This document shows positions 13,946 to 27,254 of a stretch of DNA of 64,000 bases, in pieces. Below the pieces are notes generated by a model, which did not search any database, was not told the DNA's origin, and worked only from the letters and a program-made list of their open reading frames with translations. The stretch comes from Ridgeia piscesae. Taxonomy: Eukaryota > Annelida > Polychaeta > Sabellida > Siboglinidae. The position numbers and the translations under genes were made by a program. Every line of letters starts with the position of its first letter. Position 1 is the stretch's first letter. Location: positions 417,501 to 481,500 of the forward strand of contig JAODUO010000133.1 of NCBI GenBank assembly GCA_025642075.2, written 5' to 3'.

Positions 13946-15522
13946 GCTTTATTGCCACATTCAACATGCATTACATGATGAATTGGAATATAGTCTGGCG
14001 TTGACTCATATAGATATACATTACATTGTACATAATTTGTTCTTTAAAATGTTTTTTTATATAATAAATAAATAAATAAAGACAACATTAAAATAATAGA
14101 TTATATATTTAGCAATAATTGTGGTGTAAACTAGTTAATAAATAAATATATATAAAATGTCCTTTACATTTAAAAAAAATATATATTATAAATTATCTTC
14201 TAAAAATATAATTTAAATTAGTAAACATACAATATAAGAGGACTAAAATATCATTTAAAATTATATTTACAATTACAATTGAATTCACAATTGAATGGAA
14301 ATCAAGGTCTAGAGATGAATAAATCAAAAGACAAAAGTGATGTCAGAAAGTGACACTACAATACAGATAGAGGAGAGGACACTGAATGCTTCATCGGGCT
14401 GGGACAGGGATACAGCACTGAAACAAAAAACAAGACACGGAGATTCAAAGATGATCACACCTGGCTGGATTGCATTAGCCAAGCACTGCAACATCGTCGA
14501 GAATCTGCTTGAAGTGTGACAAGTCTACGACTCATGCATACTTCCAGCAGTGACATATGACATCATTGGCATGTAAACGGGGACAGTCACCAAACGCAAG
14601 CAAAGAACCAGCTAGCAGCCGCTCAGACAAAGATGGAAAGAAATATGTTAAGCATCATCACGTAGCATGGCAAAAACTACCATCTACTGACTCTGTATGT
14701 AAGAAAGAAGACAACATTCATAGATGTGATTGAACAAATGAGAAGACAGGAGTGAGGCTGCTGGGCCAGGCTTCACCAGACTAACCAACTACACGTAGCA
14801 AGACACTTTGCTGCACGGTGATGATGTTTATGGCTGTGGAAGACATTTAATAAGCCTGGAACAGGTTCAACATTTCTATGTTGTTCTACCGATTTGTTGA
14901 AATGGTAAACAAAACAAACATTATTAGAAGTTGTTATGAAGACAAAAATTGCCTCTCAACACAAAATTAAGAACATTTTAAGTTAACCGTTCCAAATTGT
15001 CGTGCTCCTGTGTGCAAATTTGCTAATACGCTACGCATCGGGTATATTCACTATATTGTTTACAGTTTGAAGTTGAATGTTTTTACATATTATATTTCAA
15101 ACTGCAAACACTGTTTTGGGAAATTTGGGGTCTTTAAACATAATTTGGCAGGCCGTTTATCTGCACATATTTATGTCTGGACTGTGAAGTGTGAACACAG
15201 ACTGCCAAACACCAGGTTCCAGGCTGAGCCACGAGGCTCTGTTTCTTGTGGTTAGGTCATAACGTAAGGTGTAGGCTTTTGCCATTTGGGTGGGGCAAAT
15301 TTTCTAGCCATTTACATGGCATAGTAGTTTATTAGGCATGTCTGTATGTTTTGTGTAATATACCCAGTACATTGGTACAGTCCACCTACCCTGTGACCAT
15401 AACTAGTCAGTGGGGCATCTCTAGGGAGATCTCACAACATCGCCCCACCTTGACAGGGCATTTGCTGCTATTTGTATATCATGGAAGTTGACACTTGTAT
15501 TCTTTGATATCATCCACTGACT

Positions 15523-16396
<874 letters not shown>

Positions 16397-17961
16397 CTTC
16401 TCCAGCTAGCTTCTCTCCTGTACAGGATAAGTTTTCCAAAGTTCCTGGATCATGTGATGTGATCATACTGCCAGAGTAATTGTCCTGGTAATTAAATGAA
16501 AACAGCTACATCTGAGTCAGTGGTGTTTAACTTGTGATGACAGTGGCACATTTTAAGCGTCAGACTAAAGTACTATGTGCTTGTAAATGTTTCTCATCTA
16601 CAGAAATGGGAGGAAACCTGATATGGAGGAATGTACTTGAATGTGAAAGAACAGACAATAAATGCTAACTCCACACGCCCATATTGATTCATGGCTAACC
16701 AACCAGACCAGACTGAAGTGAACAAAAAATAAAAAGACGAGGACTTTGGCACAGCCAACTGCTCCCAATGTTAGCATATTGTAATATCCTTTATGCAGTA
16801 ATTGCAACATCGCTGAATTCTTCCCAAAGAAGTTGAGATTGTGTTCCGCTGTACATATCTGCCAGGGAGTAAAGTATAAAATGTCCTAAGAATGGGACAC
16901 TGTAGAAGTTATGGTAACATTTTATCTCATCTTTTTTGTGCTAATGGTTATGACACAGCCACACAGGTGGCACAGCATAAGGTCTGGAGACAGAGATACC
17001 ATCTTCCCTGCACAGGAAGTGGCTGTCAGTCTCCTATTATGTGGGTGTCAAATGACCCACAGGTTTTTACTGAGCATTCAAATCACACCTGTGAGATGTT
17101 TTGTGACCTCTCAGAGACTGTCAAATTCAGTCAGACTTGCGATCTGCTGTTTTAATACACATCTATGTCTGATGGCATTCTAGAAGTTTTATTATTACTA
17201 AGAAATCGACTCTTTCCAGTTTGCCTAAGCCATCGTCTTCAAGGACGGGTCAGAAACTAAATCCTGGATACAGTGGAGACTCTGTAGAAGTTGACTTATG
17301 AAGTTATTACACTTGACGTTTAACAAAGATTACATAAATTGGAAGAGTTGTTCCATTTTAATATTAAAATACCAGCGTCATTAGTTGTATATCAATCTAT
17401 TTATTTTATTTTACGGAACTTTATGTCTGATTAGTATTATACAGGAGATTACATTATTAAAGCTATGTATGTATTATTACTACTACTATTATGTAAGAAC
17501 CAAGATATTATTTTATCCATATTCAAGGTTTCTGCCATCCTGGCATATGAAACATACAAGGTGTTTCCCAGTAGAGACAGGGATAACTTTTCCCTCTCCC
17601 CGTAGCTCCCAGGTAACCTGGGTGTTTCACTTGTGGGACCACACCCCTGTAGGGATACACCCCTGTAGCAGGTTATTTCCGTTGTTCCTGGTAGTTCTTG
17701 GAAAGGTTACCAAACCTGTGATACATTCCTCTCACTTGACTGACTGCAGCCATTGTCTCAAGCTTCAAACAGACACTGTTAGGTGTGGCTGACTTTGATT
17801 AGACAAACTCGGAAAAAGTACACCTATAAATGATAACTTGGTACTTTGTGAACATATTTAGATGATCGATGTCGTTGTTAGGTCAGTAACTACGGAGTAT
17901 CATGTGACAAAGAGAACTGTAGACATGGTTATGCAGATGCTGATGCCAATGGTGGTTTCTA

Positions 17962-18043
17962 GTGTGTGTGTGTGTTTGTGTGTGTGTGTGGTGTGTGGTG
18001 TCGTGCATGCGTGCACGCGCGTGCATGTGTGCGTCTGAGTGTT

Positions 18044-18122
<79 letters not shown>

Positions 18123-18258
18123 TGAGTGAGTGAGTGAGTGAGTGAGTGAGTGAGTGAGTGAGTGAGTGAGTGAGTGTGTGATGTGAGTGTGTGCATGTGC
18201 ATGTGCATGTGCGTGTGCGTGTGCGTGTGTTGTGTGCATGTTGTGTGCATGTATGTGC
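17962..18258. repeat. (GT)n with (GAGT)n core
   Basis: Long GT runs surround a pure block of about fifteen GAGT tetranucleotides at about 18119-18177 and pass into GTGCAT units at the end. Histidine/threonine-rich minus-strand frames here are artefacts. Confidence 0.97.
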
Positions 18259-20319
18259 TGTAATGTTCATCTTTTAGAATGTCTTCTTCACAACTATTAT
18301 GCTGATGGTCTCTGCTAACTTTCCTACACAATTCTAACTCTAAAAAATTTATTTAGATAGTATTATTATTACTAGCATTTCTAAAGCACCACATATCAAT
18401 AGCCATGTACACACATATACCTTCCAGCCATATTTGGAATCATAAAATCCATGTGCTAACCACTGATAGGTGATCAGAGTATGCATATTTCAAACATGAC
18501 GTGACAACAATTTGCATAAACACTGTCTCAACCACAACATTCTTGATTGTTTTTTAAACCAGCTGTAATAGATTAAATATGGTATTTGTAGTATCTGCCT
18601 GATACACTTCACACCCACCCACTGGGCCCTTGTTTACAGTTTACACCATTTAGTTATCTCAGGTGGGAAAAAGACGCTTTAGAAAAGGACGACCTATGTT
18701 AATATTTAAATAAATAACCTTCAGTAACATGAAATAACTCACTCACTATATTTTGTCCAAAACATTGTCAATTGGTAGGTCAAAGGGTAATGGTCAAGGA
18801 GGTGAATGGACATAGAAAGAGGTAAATAGACCATGGCAACTAGCAGGAGATGCAGTTACAGTGATCCATAGTTAGCATATATTAATACATAAATCAATAT
18901 ATCTTCAAAAAGCCGAATTCAGTGGATTCAACAGATGTTTCCAATCGCATCTCTTCCCAAGGGACGGGTTCTACAAAATCCAATCCAATAAATCATAAGG
19001 CATCCCCACTTTCCATCTGGTTGTATTTTCTATGTAACCCCCAGAGACTTTTCCATCTTTCATGAGGCTGAGGCTAAGAAATGGACCCTGGATCCGGGGT
19101 GCTTGAGGCTGTCTTACTAACAAGCAACTCTGTGTTTCTGGGAACTTTCCACATTGTCGTAGTTGCCAGGAAAACAGGATATTCTTGTCGCTGGAATTAC
19201 CAGGTACAAATGACTGTTGTGCACTTAAAGATCTAACATTGTTTTTCCTCTAGTGAGTGTGTTGATGTTTTGTCAAGTATTTAGCTTATAGCGTTTTTGT
19301 AGAATTTTTTTATTTGTAGAATTTTTTTTTTTGCGTAAACTGAGTTTATGAACTTTTTCTATTCTTTGCCTTCCATTCCGCGAGTTTGGACGGTGTTGGT
19401 GATTATCATAAGAGGGCAGCACTGGTCACCACTAGGATGGAAGGTGACGGAGGATTCAAAAGTCGTGTAAACTCAGTTATACAAAAGTGAAGATACATCA
19501 TTGTGGCTACGATACACACATGTTCTGTCTGGCCACCAGTGAATTCCTACACCAGGGATCCTTCCTTAACTGACACAGTATATTGCTGATTCGTTGTACT
19601 CCGCTTCTCTTCCTGTAAGTCTGGAATAAGGCATGGGCCAAATAGCTGTTTTCTTTTTCTCCCTTCAAATGTTCGCACTCATTCACCACTCTGCAAGATT
19701 TCTCCAGATCCCTCTTTACTCAGTCATCCCGTTACAGTCTGGTCCTTCCTTGCCTCCTTGTCTCTCCCAGTCTTCCAACGTCTTATTCTGCCATTCATTC
19801 TCCATGTCCGTGTAGCTCACTTGAGTTAACTCTTCACCAGCTTCTTAAAACTTCATTTTATAAACCTGTTGCATTAAAACTTAATAAGTTGTAATCCGCA
19901 GCGTATGCTTTTTCTTGTTAAGAACATTCACGATGCAAAAATCAACTGCCTTGAATTGTCACGCGGTGTAATATAGACCTGTAAAAAATAATGACCTCTC
20001 AGATTGAAGGGATGGTCATCTACATGATAACCGGAAGTCCCATTGAGGATGTGATCCCGCGGTCACCCCGGGGACAGCCTTGGGTGATTCAATAATAGGA
20101 TAAAAAATAAAATGAATACAACAAATAAATAGTAATGTGATTAATCTTTAGACATTTGTATGCTGGGGACAGGGTTCCCAATACCTATCCTAAAAGGATA
20201 TTTTCTATTTTACATTTATTTCTATTTTGTCACAGTTGGAGGAGTTCCAGTCTGTACTTATGAGGGAAGACACTATGTTTGTAAATGTGGTTGACGTGTG
20301 ACGTTTCTGTTTGTTTCAG

Positions 20320-20436
20320 TCACCAGGGGAGGTCGACACAATGGGTGCCTCCGAGGGAGAACTGGTCGTCACACAGCTCCCTTCCCCATGGCTGGGAAGA
20401 GGGGATCAATCGGACGGGAAAATCATACTACATCAA
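20320..20436 (+). CDS. FRMPD4: FRMPD-like exon: N-terminal linker and first two thirds of the WW domain
   Basis: The acceptor is a T-rich tract ending TTTCAG at 20319; the donor is CAA|GTGAGT. The meaningful frame has one leading base, and it is not the frame containing the ATG at 20341. In it the exon reads through QWVPPRENW and then LPHGWEEGINRTGKSYYIN, which matches a WW domain: first conserved Trp, the Asn-Arg-x-Gly turn, the aromatic pair and the Asn. It ends in phase 2 and joins the next exon to complete Asn-His. In vertebrate FRMPD4 the WW domain likewise sits just before the PDZ domain. WW domains bind proline-rich ligands; for FRMPD4 this is linked to beta-PIX, and whether that holds here is unknown. 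Confidence 0.88.
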
Positions 20437-21150
20437 GTGAGTGTGATTGTAGATAGGACAGGTTCAATTGTGTTCTCTTTCACAGTTACACAGATAGTTT
20501 TACTTATTTTATTACAGCTGTTAATTGTACAAAATAATGACATATTATAACTCAAGGAATGTATATTATATTCTGTGTATATTCAGTCTATGACAAGTTA
20601 TATATATTATTATTAGGACACTAACTTTGGGAATAGTCAGGCAAAATAATCTCTTCCCCGGTGGGTGCCAAAGGTATATTTGCCTCTTTCTCTATCCATT
20701 CGTTTCCTTGAACCACTGACCTTTGACCTACCAACTGGTGGTGCATTTGAGAAAAACACAGTCCATTATATTGACTTGCTACATAGCCACTGCTGCTGCT
20801 GAGCCACTTTCCAGAGGGCGTCACTGTCAATTTGCATTTGCTTTATAAACCTGGAGCTATTTTGCCACAACTGCAGAATTGAAATGATCAATGAAAGCAT
20901 ATTTGAAATGTTTGATGATGTCGTAACTGTGTGTCATGTAGTGCATTAGAATCAATCATGATTTCATGATTTTCATTTCAGGCTACTTTACTAAAGCTAG
21001 TCATGAATACATAATGTTTAGTTTAAGCTACATTACTAAAATTTGTGATTTTGTAATCCCCACATATCACAGGATGGATAAATGAAGTGAAATGTAAGAT
21101 GGCATTGTGTCATATATTGTTTACAATAACGTATTATTGTAATTCTACAG
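20437..21150. other. Intron, about 0.7 kb
   Basis: AT-rich, bounded by GTGAGT and TTCTACAG. Nothing else is recognised in it. Confidence 0.85.
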
Positions 21151-21365
21151 CCACGTGAGACAGACAACGACGGGAGAGGAGCCGTGCCCGGGTAGGGAGG
21201 GGAATGAGGAAGAGGAGGGGGATGGGGGAGAGGAGGAAGGGGAGGACGGCAGCAGTGACACCCCGCCCCAGCCTCGTGAGGTTGAACTCACCCGCGACCC
21301 CAACATTGGGTTTGGCTTCGTGGCTGGCAGTGAGAAGCCTGTGATTGTACGATTTGTCACTGAGG
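21151..21365 (+). CDS. FRMPD4: FRMPD-like exon: end of WW, acidic linker, start of PDZ
   Basis: The acceptor is TTCTACAG. One leading base completes the Asn codon from the previous exon, followed by [11 protein letters not shown], the third WW strand. The usual second WW tryptophan is absent, as in vertebrate FRMPD4. A strongly acidic Glu/Gly linker of about 25 residues follows, then the PDZ start: [20 protein letters not shown], with GFGF as the carboxylate-binding loop, then [11 protein letters not shown]. The donor is GAGG|GTGAGT at 21366, phase 1. The [14 protein letters not shown] string is nearly a family signature of FRMPD3/FRMPD4 and is the strongest identification in the window. Confidence 0.95.
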
Positions 21366-21669
21366 GTGAGTTCTCTCCAACAGTTGATTCTGGTTGTCTC
21401 CATCTCACACGTTGTTTGTTCTTGCTAATTTTTATTTATTTTTATTTAATTCTAATTAAATTGATTTAGGTTTAATTCTAATAAGTATATTTGAAAATAT
21501 TGTTATAATTATACCACAGTGATATTGTTAGTATTTTAAGCATCCCACCTCCGTTTAAAATGCATTAAAAAAATGTTATCAAGCGACAATAAATAAAATA
21601 AATATTCTGTTTAATTACAGTACAGTAGCTGACTTATTTCTAAGCACATGTTCGAAAGGAAGTTGATAG

Positions 21670-21671
<2 letters not shown>

Positions 21672-21718
<47 letters not shown>

Positions 21719-21746
21719 CATAATACATACATACATACATACATAC
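21672..21746. repeat. (TA)n followed by (CATA)n
   Basis: About twenty TA units, then about eight CATA units. Confidence 0.97.
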
Positions 21747-21966
21747 ACCTGGTATATATAAAAGCTAAATTTGGATCTCTGTAAGTCAATCTCTTCTGAG
21801 GTGCATTTGACCATTCACTTATAACCTCTGAACTAGTATTTGCTTATGCATGTCAGAAATCTCAACCAACAGTTACTTAGAATTATTTACCTATTTTCAG
21901 ATTACTCTAGTCTTCTAGAGGTCATTTCCCCTATTTGAGATAATTCAGTAATGAACCAACCAATCT

Positions 21967-21983
21967 CCACTAGATGGCGTCAC
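21967..21983. promoter_or_regulatory. CTCF-like motif CCACTAGATGGCGTCAC
   Basis: Resembles the core of CTCF sites (CCAC-tAG-rkGGC). The match is by eye against the known consensus. Binding is not shown, and the same core recurs in the 23-bp minisatellite 200 bases downstream. Confidence 0.3.
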
Positions 21984-22171
21984 AGTTTCAAACCATTAAA
22001 ATACTGTATTGACAAGACTTGCTGGCCTGAACCATGGCCCATTTGTGTGAGGCAGCTAGAACTGTATTGATTCTGTTAAGCATACAGGATGTTTAAAAAT
22101 ATTTTTGTCACAAAATATGTCACGTTTTTCATCCTAATAACCACAAGGGGTTTTGCATTGATTTTCTTTGG

Positions 22172-25050
22172 TTCCAAAATGACCAGTCTCAGGCTAGATG
22201 GTGAACCAGTCTCAGGCTAGATGGCGAACCAGTCTCAGGCTAGATGGCAAACCAGTCTCAGGCTAGATGGCAAACCAGTCTCAGGCTAGATGGCGAACCA
22301 GTCTCAGTCTAGATGGTGAACCAGTCTCAGGCTAGATGGCGAACCAGTCTCAGGCTAGATGGCAAACCAGTCTCAGGCTAGATGGCAAACCAGTCTCAGG
22401 CTAGATGGCGAACCAGTCTCAGGCTAGATGGCAAACCAGTCTCAGGCTAGATGGCGAACCAGTCTCAGGCTAGATGGTGAACCAGTCTCAGGCTAGATGG
22501 CGAACCAGTCTCAGGCTAGATGGTGAACCAGTCTCAGGCTAGATGGTGAACCAGTCTCAGGCTAGATGGCGAACCAGTCTCAGGCTAGATGGCAAACCAG
22601 TCTCAGGCTAGATGGCAAACCAGTCTCAGGCTAGATGGCAAACCAGTCTCAGGCTAGATGGTGAACCAGTCTCAGGCTAGATGGTGAACCAGTCTCAGGC
22701 TAGATGGCAAACCAGTCTCAGGCTAGATGGCGAACCAGTCTCAGGCTAGATGGCGAACCAGTCTCAGGCTAGATGGCGAACCAGTCTCAGGCTAGATGGT
22801 GAACCAGTCTCAGGCTAGATGGCGAACCAGTCTCAGGCTAGATGGCAAACCAGTCTCAGGCTAGATGGCAAACCAGTCTCAGGCTAGATGGTGAACCAGT
22901 CTCAGGCTAGATGGCGAACCAGTCTCAGACTAGATGGTGAACCAGTCTCAGGCTAGATGGCAAACCAGTCTCAGGCTAGATGGCAAACCAGTCTCAGGCT
23001 AGATGGCAAACCAGTCTCAGGCTAGATGGCAAACCAGTCTCAGGCTACATGGTGAATCAGTCTCAGTCTAGATGGTGAACCAGTCTCGGGCTAGATGGTG
23101 AACCAGTCTCGGGCTAGATGGCGAACCAGTCTCGGGCTAGATGGCGAACCAGTCTCGGGCTAGATGGTGAACCAGTCTCAGGCTAGATGGGGAACCAGTC
23201 TCAGGCTAGATGGCGAACCGGTCTCAGGCTAGATGGCGAACCGGTCTCAGGCTAGATGGCGAACCGGTCTCAGGCTAGATGGCGAACCGGTCTCAGGCTA
23301 GATGGCGAACCGGTCTCAGGCTAGATGGCGGACCGGTCTCAGGCTAGATGGCGGACCGGTCTCAGGCTAGATGGCGAACTGGTCTCAGGCTAGATGGTGA
23401 ACCGGTCTCAGGCTAGATGGTGAACCGGTCTCAGGCTAGATGGGGAACCAGTCTCAGGCTAGATGGTGAACCAGTGTCAGGCTAGATGGTGAACCAGTCT
23501 CAGGCTAGATGGTGAACCAGTCTCAGGCTAGATGGTGAACCAGTCTCAGGCTAGATGGTGAACCAGTCTCAGGCTAGATGGTGATCCAGTCTCAGGCTAG
23601 ATGGTGAACCAGTGTCAGGCTAGATGGGGAACCAGTCTCAGGCTAGATGGTGAACCAGTCTCAGGCTAGATGGTGAACCAGTCTCAGGCTAGATGGTGAA
23701 CCAGTCTCAGACTAGATGGTGAACCAGTGTCAGGCTAGATGGGGAACCAGTCTCAGGCTAGATGGTGAACCAGTCTCAGGCTAGATGGTGAACCAGTCTC
23801 AGGCTAGATGGTGAACCAGTCTCAGACTAGATGGCAAACCAGTCTCAGGCTAGATGGTGAACCAGTCTCAGGCTAGATGGTAAACCAGTCTCAGACTAGA
23901 TGGCAAACCAGTCTCAGGCTAGATGGTGAACCAGTCTCAGGCTAGATGGTGAACCAGTCTCAGGCTAGATGGTGAACCAGTCTCAGGCTAGATGGTGAAC
24001 CAGTGTCAGGCTAGATGGGGAACCAGTCTCAGGCTAGATGGTGAACCAGTCTCAGGCTAGATGGTGAACCAGTCTCAGGCTAGATGGTGAACCAGTCTCA
24101 GACTAGATGGTGAACCAGTCTCAGGCTAGATGGTGAACCAGTCTCAGGCTAGATGGTGAACCAGTCTCAGGCTAGATGGCAAACCAGTCTCAGGCTAGAT
24201 GGGAACCAGTCTCAGACTAGATGGTGAACCAGTCTCAGGCTAGATGGCGAACCAGTCTCAGGCTAGATGGTGAACCAGTCTCAGGCTAGATGGTGAACCA
24301 GTCTCAGACTAGATGGTGAACCAGTCTCAGACTAGATGGCGAACCAGTCTCAGGCTAGATGGCGAACCAGTCTCAGGCTAGATGGCAAACCAGTCTCAGG
24401 CTAGATGGCGAACCAGTCTCAGGCTAGATGGTGAACCAGTCTCAGTCTAGATGGCGAACCAGTCTCAGGCTAGATGGTGAACCAGTCTCAGGCTAGATGG
24501 CGAACCAGTCTCAGTCTAGATGGGGAACCAGTCTCAGTCTAGATGGCGAACCAGTCTCAGTCTAGATGGCGAACCAGTCTCAGTCTAGATGGTGAACCAG
24601 TCTCAGTCTAGATGGGGAACCAGTCTCAGGCTAGATGGCGAACCAGTCTCAGGCTAGATGGTGAACCAGTCTCAGACTAGATGGTGAACCAGTCTCAGAC
24701 TAGATGGTGAACCAGTCTCAGGCTAGATGGTGAACCAGTCTCAGACTAGATGGGGAACCAGTCTCAGGCTAGATGGCGAACCAGTCTCAGTCTAGATGGC
24801 GAACCAGTCTCAGTCTAGATGGCGAACCAGTCTCAGTCTAGATGGGGAACCAGTCTCAGTCTAGATGGGAAACCAGTCTCAGTCTAGATGGGGAACCAGT
24901 CTCAGTCTAGATGGCGAACCAGTCTCAGTCTAGATGGGGAACCAGTCTCAGTCTAGATGGCGAACCAGTCTCAGTCTAGATGGGGAACCAGTCTCAGGCT
25001 AGATGGTGAACCGGTCTCAGGCTAGATGGTGAACCGGTCTCAGACTAGAT
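22172..25050. repeat. 23-bp minisatellite, about 125 copies
   Basis: The unit is CCAGTCTCAGGCTAGATGG followed by N-R-A-A, where N is T, C, A or G. It keeps its 23-bp register almost without indels over 2.88 kb. Variant blocks are local: CCGGTCTC units at about 23214-23425, CTCGGGCTAG units at about 23080-23165, and AGTCTAGATGG units mostly at 24430-25000. A rarer CAGTGTCAGG unit paired with a GGGGAAC unit recurs at about 23612, 23727 and 24002, spacings that are multiples of 23. It lies wholly inside the PDZ intron. Confidence 0.98.
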
Positions 25051-25775
25051 GGCTGTACTTTCATTTTCATTCACAGGTCACACAACACAGACATGGTATC
25101 TGGTAAATTTGATAACAGTTATTTATCCCCTGCTGATGTTCAGTGTGAATATAATACATACTGGCAGAACCCTGACTAGTTTGCTACAGAACACACAAAG
25201 AGTAATTGTTGATAAAGGTCATGTAATAATTGTACTAACAAAATATAAAACCATGATAATGTAATAGGTTAGCAGCAAGATTTTCAACAGGAAAATACAA
25301 CACATATGCATAGATACTAACTGCCTATACAATGATGCTCATAGCTTAGGTAAACAATTATCAAATGACAATGTAAAAGTAGCAAAGGTGGGGGCAATGA
25401 TATACCCCACCAGGCCTCTAGTCAGAGGCCCCACCCCCACCCCAGGGCTTATACAAAGATGGACTCGGCAGTCTATGTTGGCCTTCAAGATCGCTGTCAC
25501 AATATGAGATGTTGTTAATTTGGGGGATTTACACTAACAGGGCTTGAACTTATACACTTATTACTATGAATATGGTGTATATAATAACATTAATAACATC
25601 AATATCACTGTGGTCAGCATAAGACGTGAGAAATCTGGAGACATGTTTTATGCAGGTAAAGTAATACAGACAAGTTGGCCAATGGAAATTGCCCTACATT
25701 CCCTTAAGAATGGTGCATCGTGATTACATTTCTTTTGCCTGAGTATCTGATTAAATTGTCTCTCCTGTCGTCCAG

Positions 25776-25878
25776 ACGGTCCGAGCCGAGATAAACTGTT
25801 GCCGGGCGACCACATCCATGCAATAAACGGGGAGGATGTGAGAACGGCAGCCCGGGAACATGTCATCCAACTAGTCAA
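25776..25878 (+). CDS. FRMPD4: FRMPD-like exon: central PDZ domain
   Basis: The acceptor is TCGTCCAG; two leading bases complete Asp with the previous exon. It encodes GPSRDKLLPGDHIHAINGED (the beta-C/beta-D region with the LLPGDxIxxING hallmark of PDZ domains), then the alpha-B helix REHVIQLVK. The first alpha-B residue appears to be Arg rather than the His of class I PDZ domains, as in FRMPD4. The donor is GTCAA|GTGAGT, phase 2. Confidence 0.95.
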
Positions 25879-25960
25879 GTGAGTACAGTGACCTCTGGTG
25901 GCAGATACTCTGTGTATGACAGTTCTAAAAATAAACTGAATGTTTCTGAACATTTTCTGT

Positions 25961-26015
25961 TATATATATATATATATATATACACATGTAAATGTACATG
26001 TACATGAATAATGAA

Positions 26016-26103
<88 letters not shown>
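25961..26103. repeat. Interrupted (TA)n microsatellite
   Basis: TA runs are broken by a short segment near 25981-26015. Isoleucine/tyrosine-rich minus-strand frames here are artefacts. Confidence 0.96.
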
Positions 26104-26106
<3 letters not shown>

Positions 26107-26124
26107 ACAAAATAACATAAACAA

Positions 26125-26153
26125 ATTGTAGCAGTTCCAGTAAGAAAAATTGT
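26125..26153. repeat. 29-bp sequence, inverted partner of 27629-27657
   Basis: The 29 bases here are an exact reverse complement of 27629-27657. Both copies lie a few bases outside a long (TA)n run, so the two run-plus-arm blocks face opposite ways about 1.5 kb apart, either side of the last PDZ exon. Confidence 0.85.
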
Positions 26154-26578
26154 ACTGTAAATTAATAAATTTATACATTTCAGTTTCTTTTCAGAACTGC
26201 CATACAATTTTGGCAGGAAATAAACAGAATCACTTTTGACGTATTTGTAATTAACCACTAGAATTGTTTATCATGTTTCCATAGCAACTATAAACTGCAA
26301 GACTAGCCATACAGTGGTGACATCTGGGTGTTATTGGATGTACTAGGAATGATGACTGTTTTTTAGCCTATTTTGTATGATTTTCTCCTGCTGTCTAATT
26401 GACAGCACCATTAATTATTGAAATGTTGTTACTAGATGTCAGTGATCACGGTGTTTCAACTGTTTGTGGTATTGGCAGAATATGACAGATGGCAACATGT
26501 GTCAGACTGTTGGACGTTAAATGAACTTGTTCATGCTTATGCATCATTACTGAATTTCTCATTCAGGAATGTTCACAT

Positions 26579-26750
26579 TTGATGGAATTTTTTTCACTTG
26601 CCTGGTTAATCAGAACTTTGCCATATTGTTTCAGGTAAAAAATTGGATATTATTAAGGAATATTATTTGATATTCCTTATTAATATTCAATATTTTACCT
26701 GAAACAATATGGCTGAATAATCCAGACAAGTGAAAATTTAATTCCATCAA
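26579..26750. repeat. Long inverted repeat (hairpin), MITE-like
   Basis: The arms start TTGATGGAATT and end AATTCCATCAA. They stay complementary with small mismatches through CACTTG, the CCATATTGTTTCAGGTAAAA segment and AAGGAATAT. Total length is about 172 bases with almost no loop. No open frame is present and no clear target-site duplication could be seen, so class assignment is uncertain. Confidence 0.75.
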
Positions 26751-27202
26751 ATATTATGTTTTAGTGCACTATTTGCCAAACAGATGTCAGTCGGTGTAGT
26801 TAACTTGTAATATAACCAATATGTTTGATAGCCAAAAACGTAGGGGGTCACATGGCTAAGATGTCACTTTGTGTACTTACACAGGTCTCATTATACTAAA
26901 AACTGTTTGGAATGTGTGTCAAGTCTGTCGACTGGGTGTAGTGACTGGTGCCTGTATTCTGTAGAACAATATCATACCTTTGATGCACACAGTGTTCAAA
27001 ATGTTCAGCAAAACTGTGTTTGTTGTTAAAGGTCAGTCCACACTCGATTTAAGATATGTCACAGGTATAGGATATGGGTTTTTTCGTATGTGAATTTTAT
27101 GAGAAAAAAATCATGGTTTTGTATATTATTTTAGAGGAGAGTTGACAGCTGTGTGTTACTTCTCGTTCTTTCCAGACTCTGTGACCGTGTTTATGTTTAC
27201 AG

Positions 27203-27254
27203 ATCCTGCAAGACGTCCATGACTCTCGCAGTGTGTCAGCCGCACACAGACAAT
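27203..27254 (+). CDS. FRMPD4: FRMPD-like exon: end of PDZ domain
   Basis: The acceptor is TATGTTTACAG. One leading base completes Lys, then SCKTSMTLAVCQPHTDN, the end of alpha-B and the last PDZ strand, collinear with the SCKxSxxLxVxQP pattern of FRMPD4. The donor is AAT|GTAAGT at 27255, phase 0. At 52 nt it is a small exon, identified through frame and homology. Confidence 0.92.

Larger units (their letters stand above)
21366..25775. other. Intron, about 4.4 kb, two thirds minisatellite
   Basis: Holds a (TA)n/(CATA)n run, a CTCF-like motif near 21967, the 23-bp array, and then about 700 bases of unique AT-rich DNA before the next exon. Confidence 0.85.
25879..27202. other. Intron, about 1.3 kb
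   Basis: Contains a (TA)n block (25961-26103), a 29-bp sequence repeated in inverted orientation downstream (26125-26153), and a hairpin-forming inverted repeat (26579-26750). Confidence 0.85.

Noticed and set aside
20341..20436. ATG-initiated frame starting MGASEGE as the protein start
   Set aside because: Out of phase with the next exon and destroys the WW domain seen in the alternative frame.
22172..25050. CRISPR-like direct repeats
   Set aside because: Units are contiguous without unique spacers and the DNA is plainly eukaryotic; it is a minisatellite. The same applies to the 36-, 34-, 30- and 25-bp arrays.
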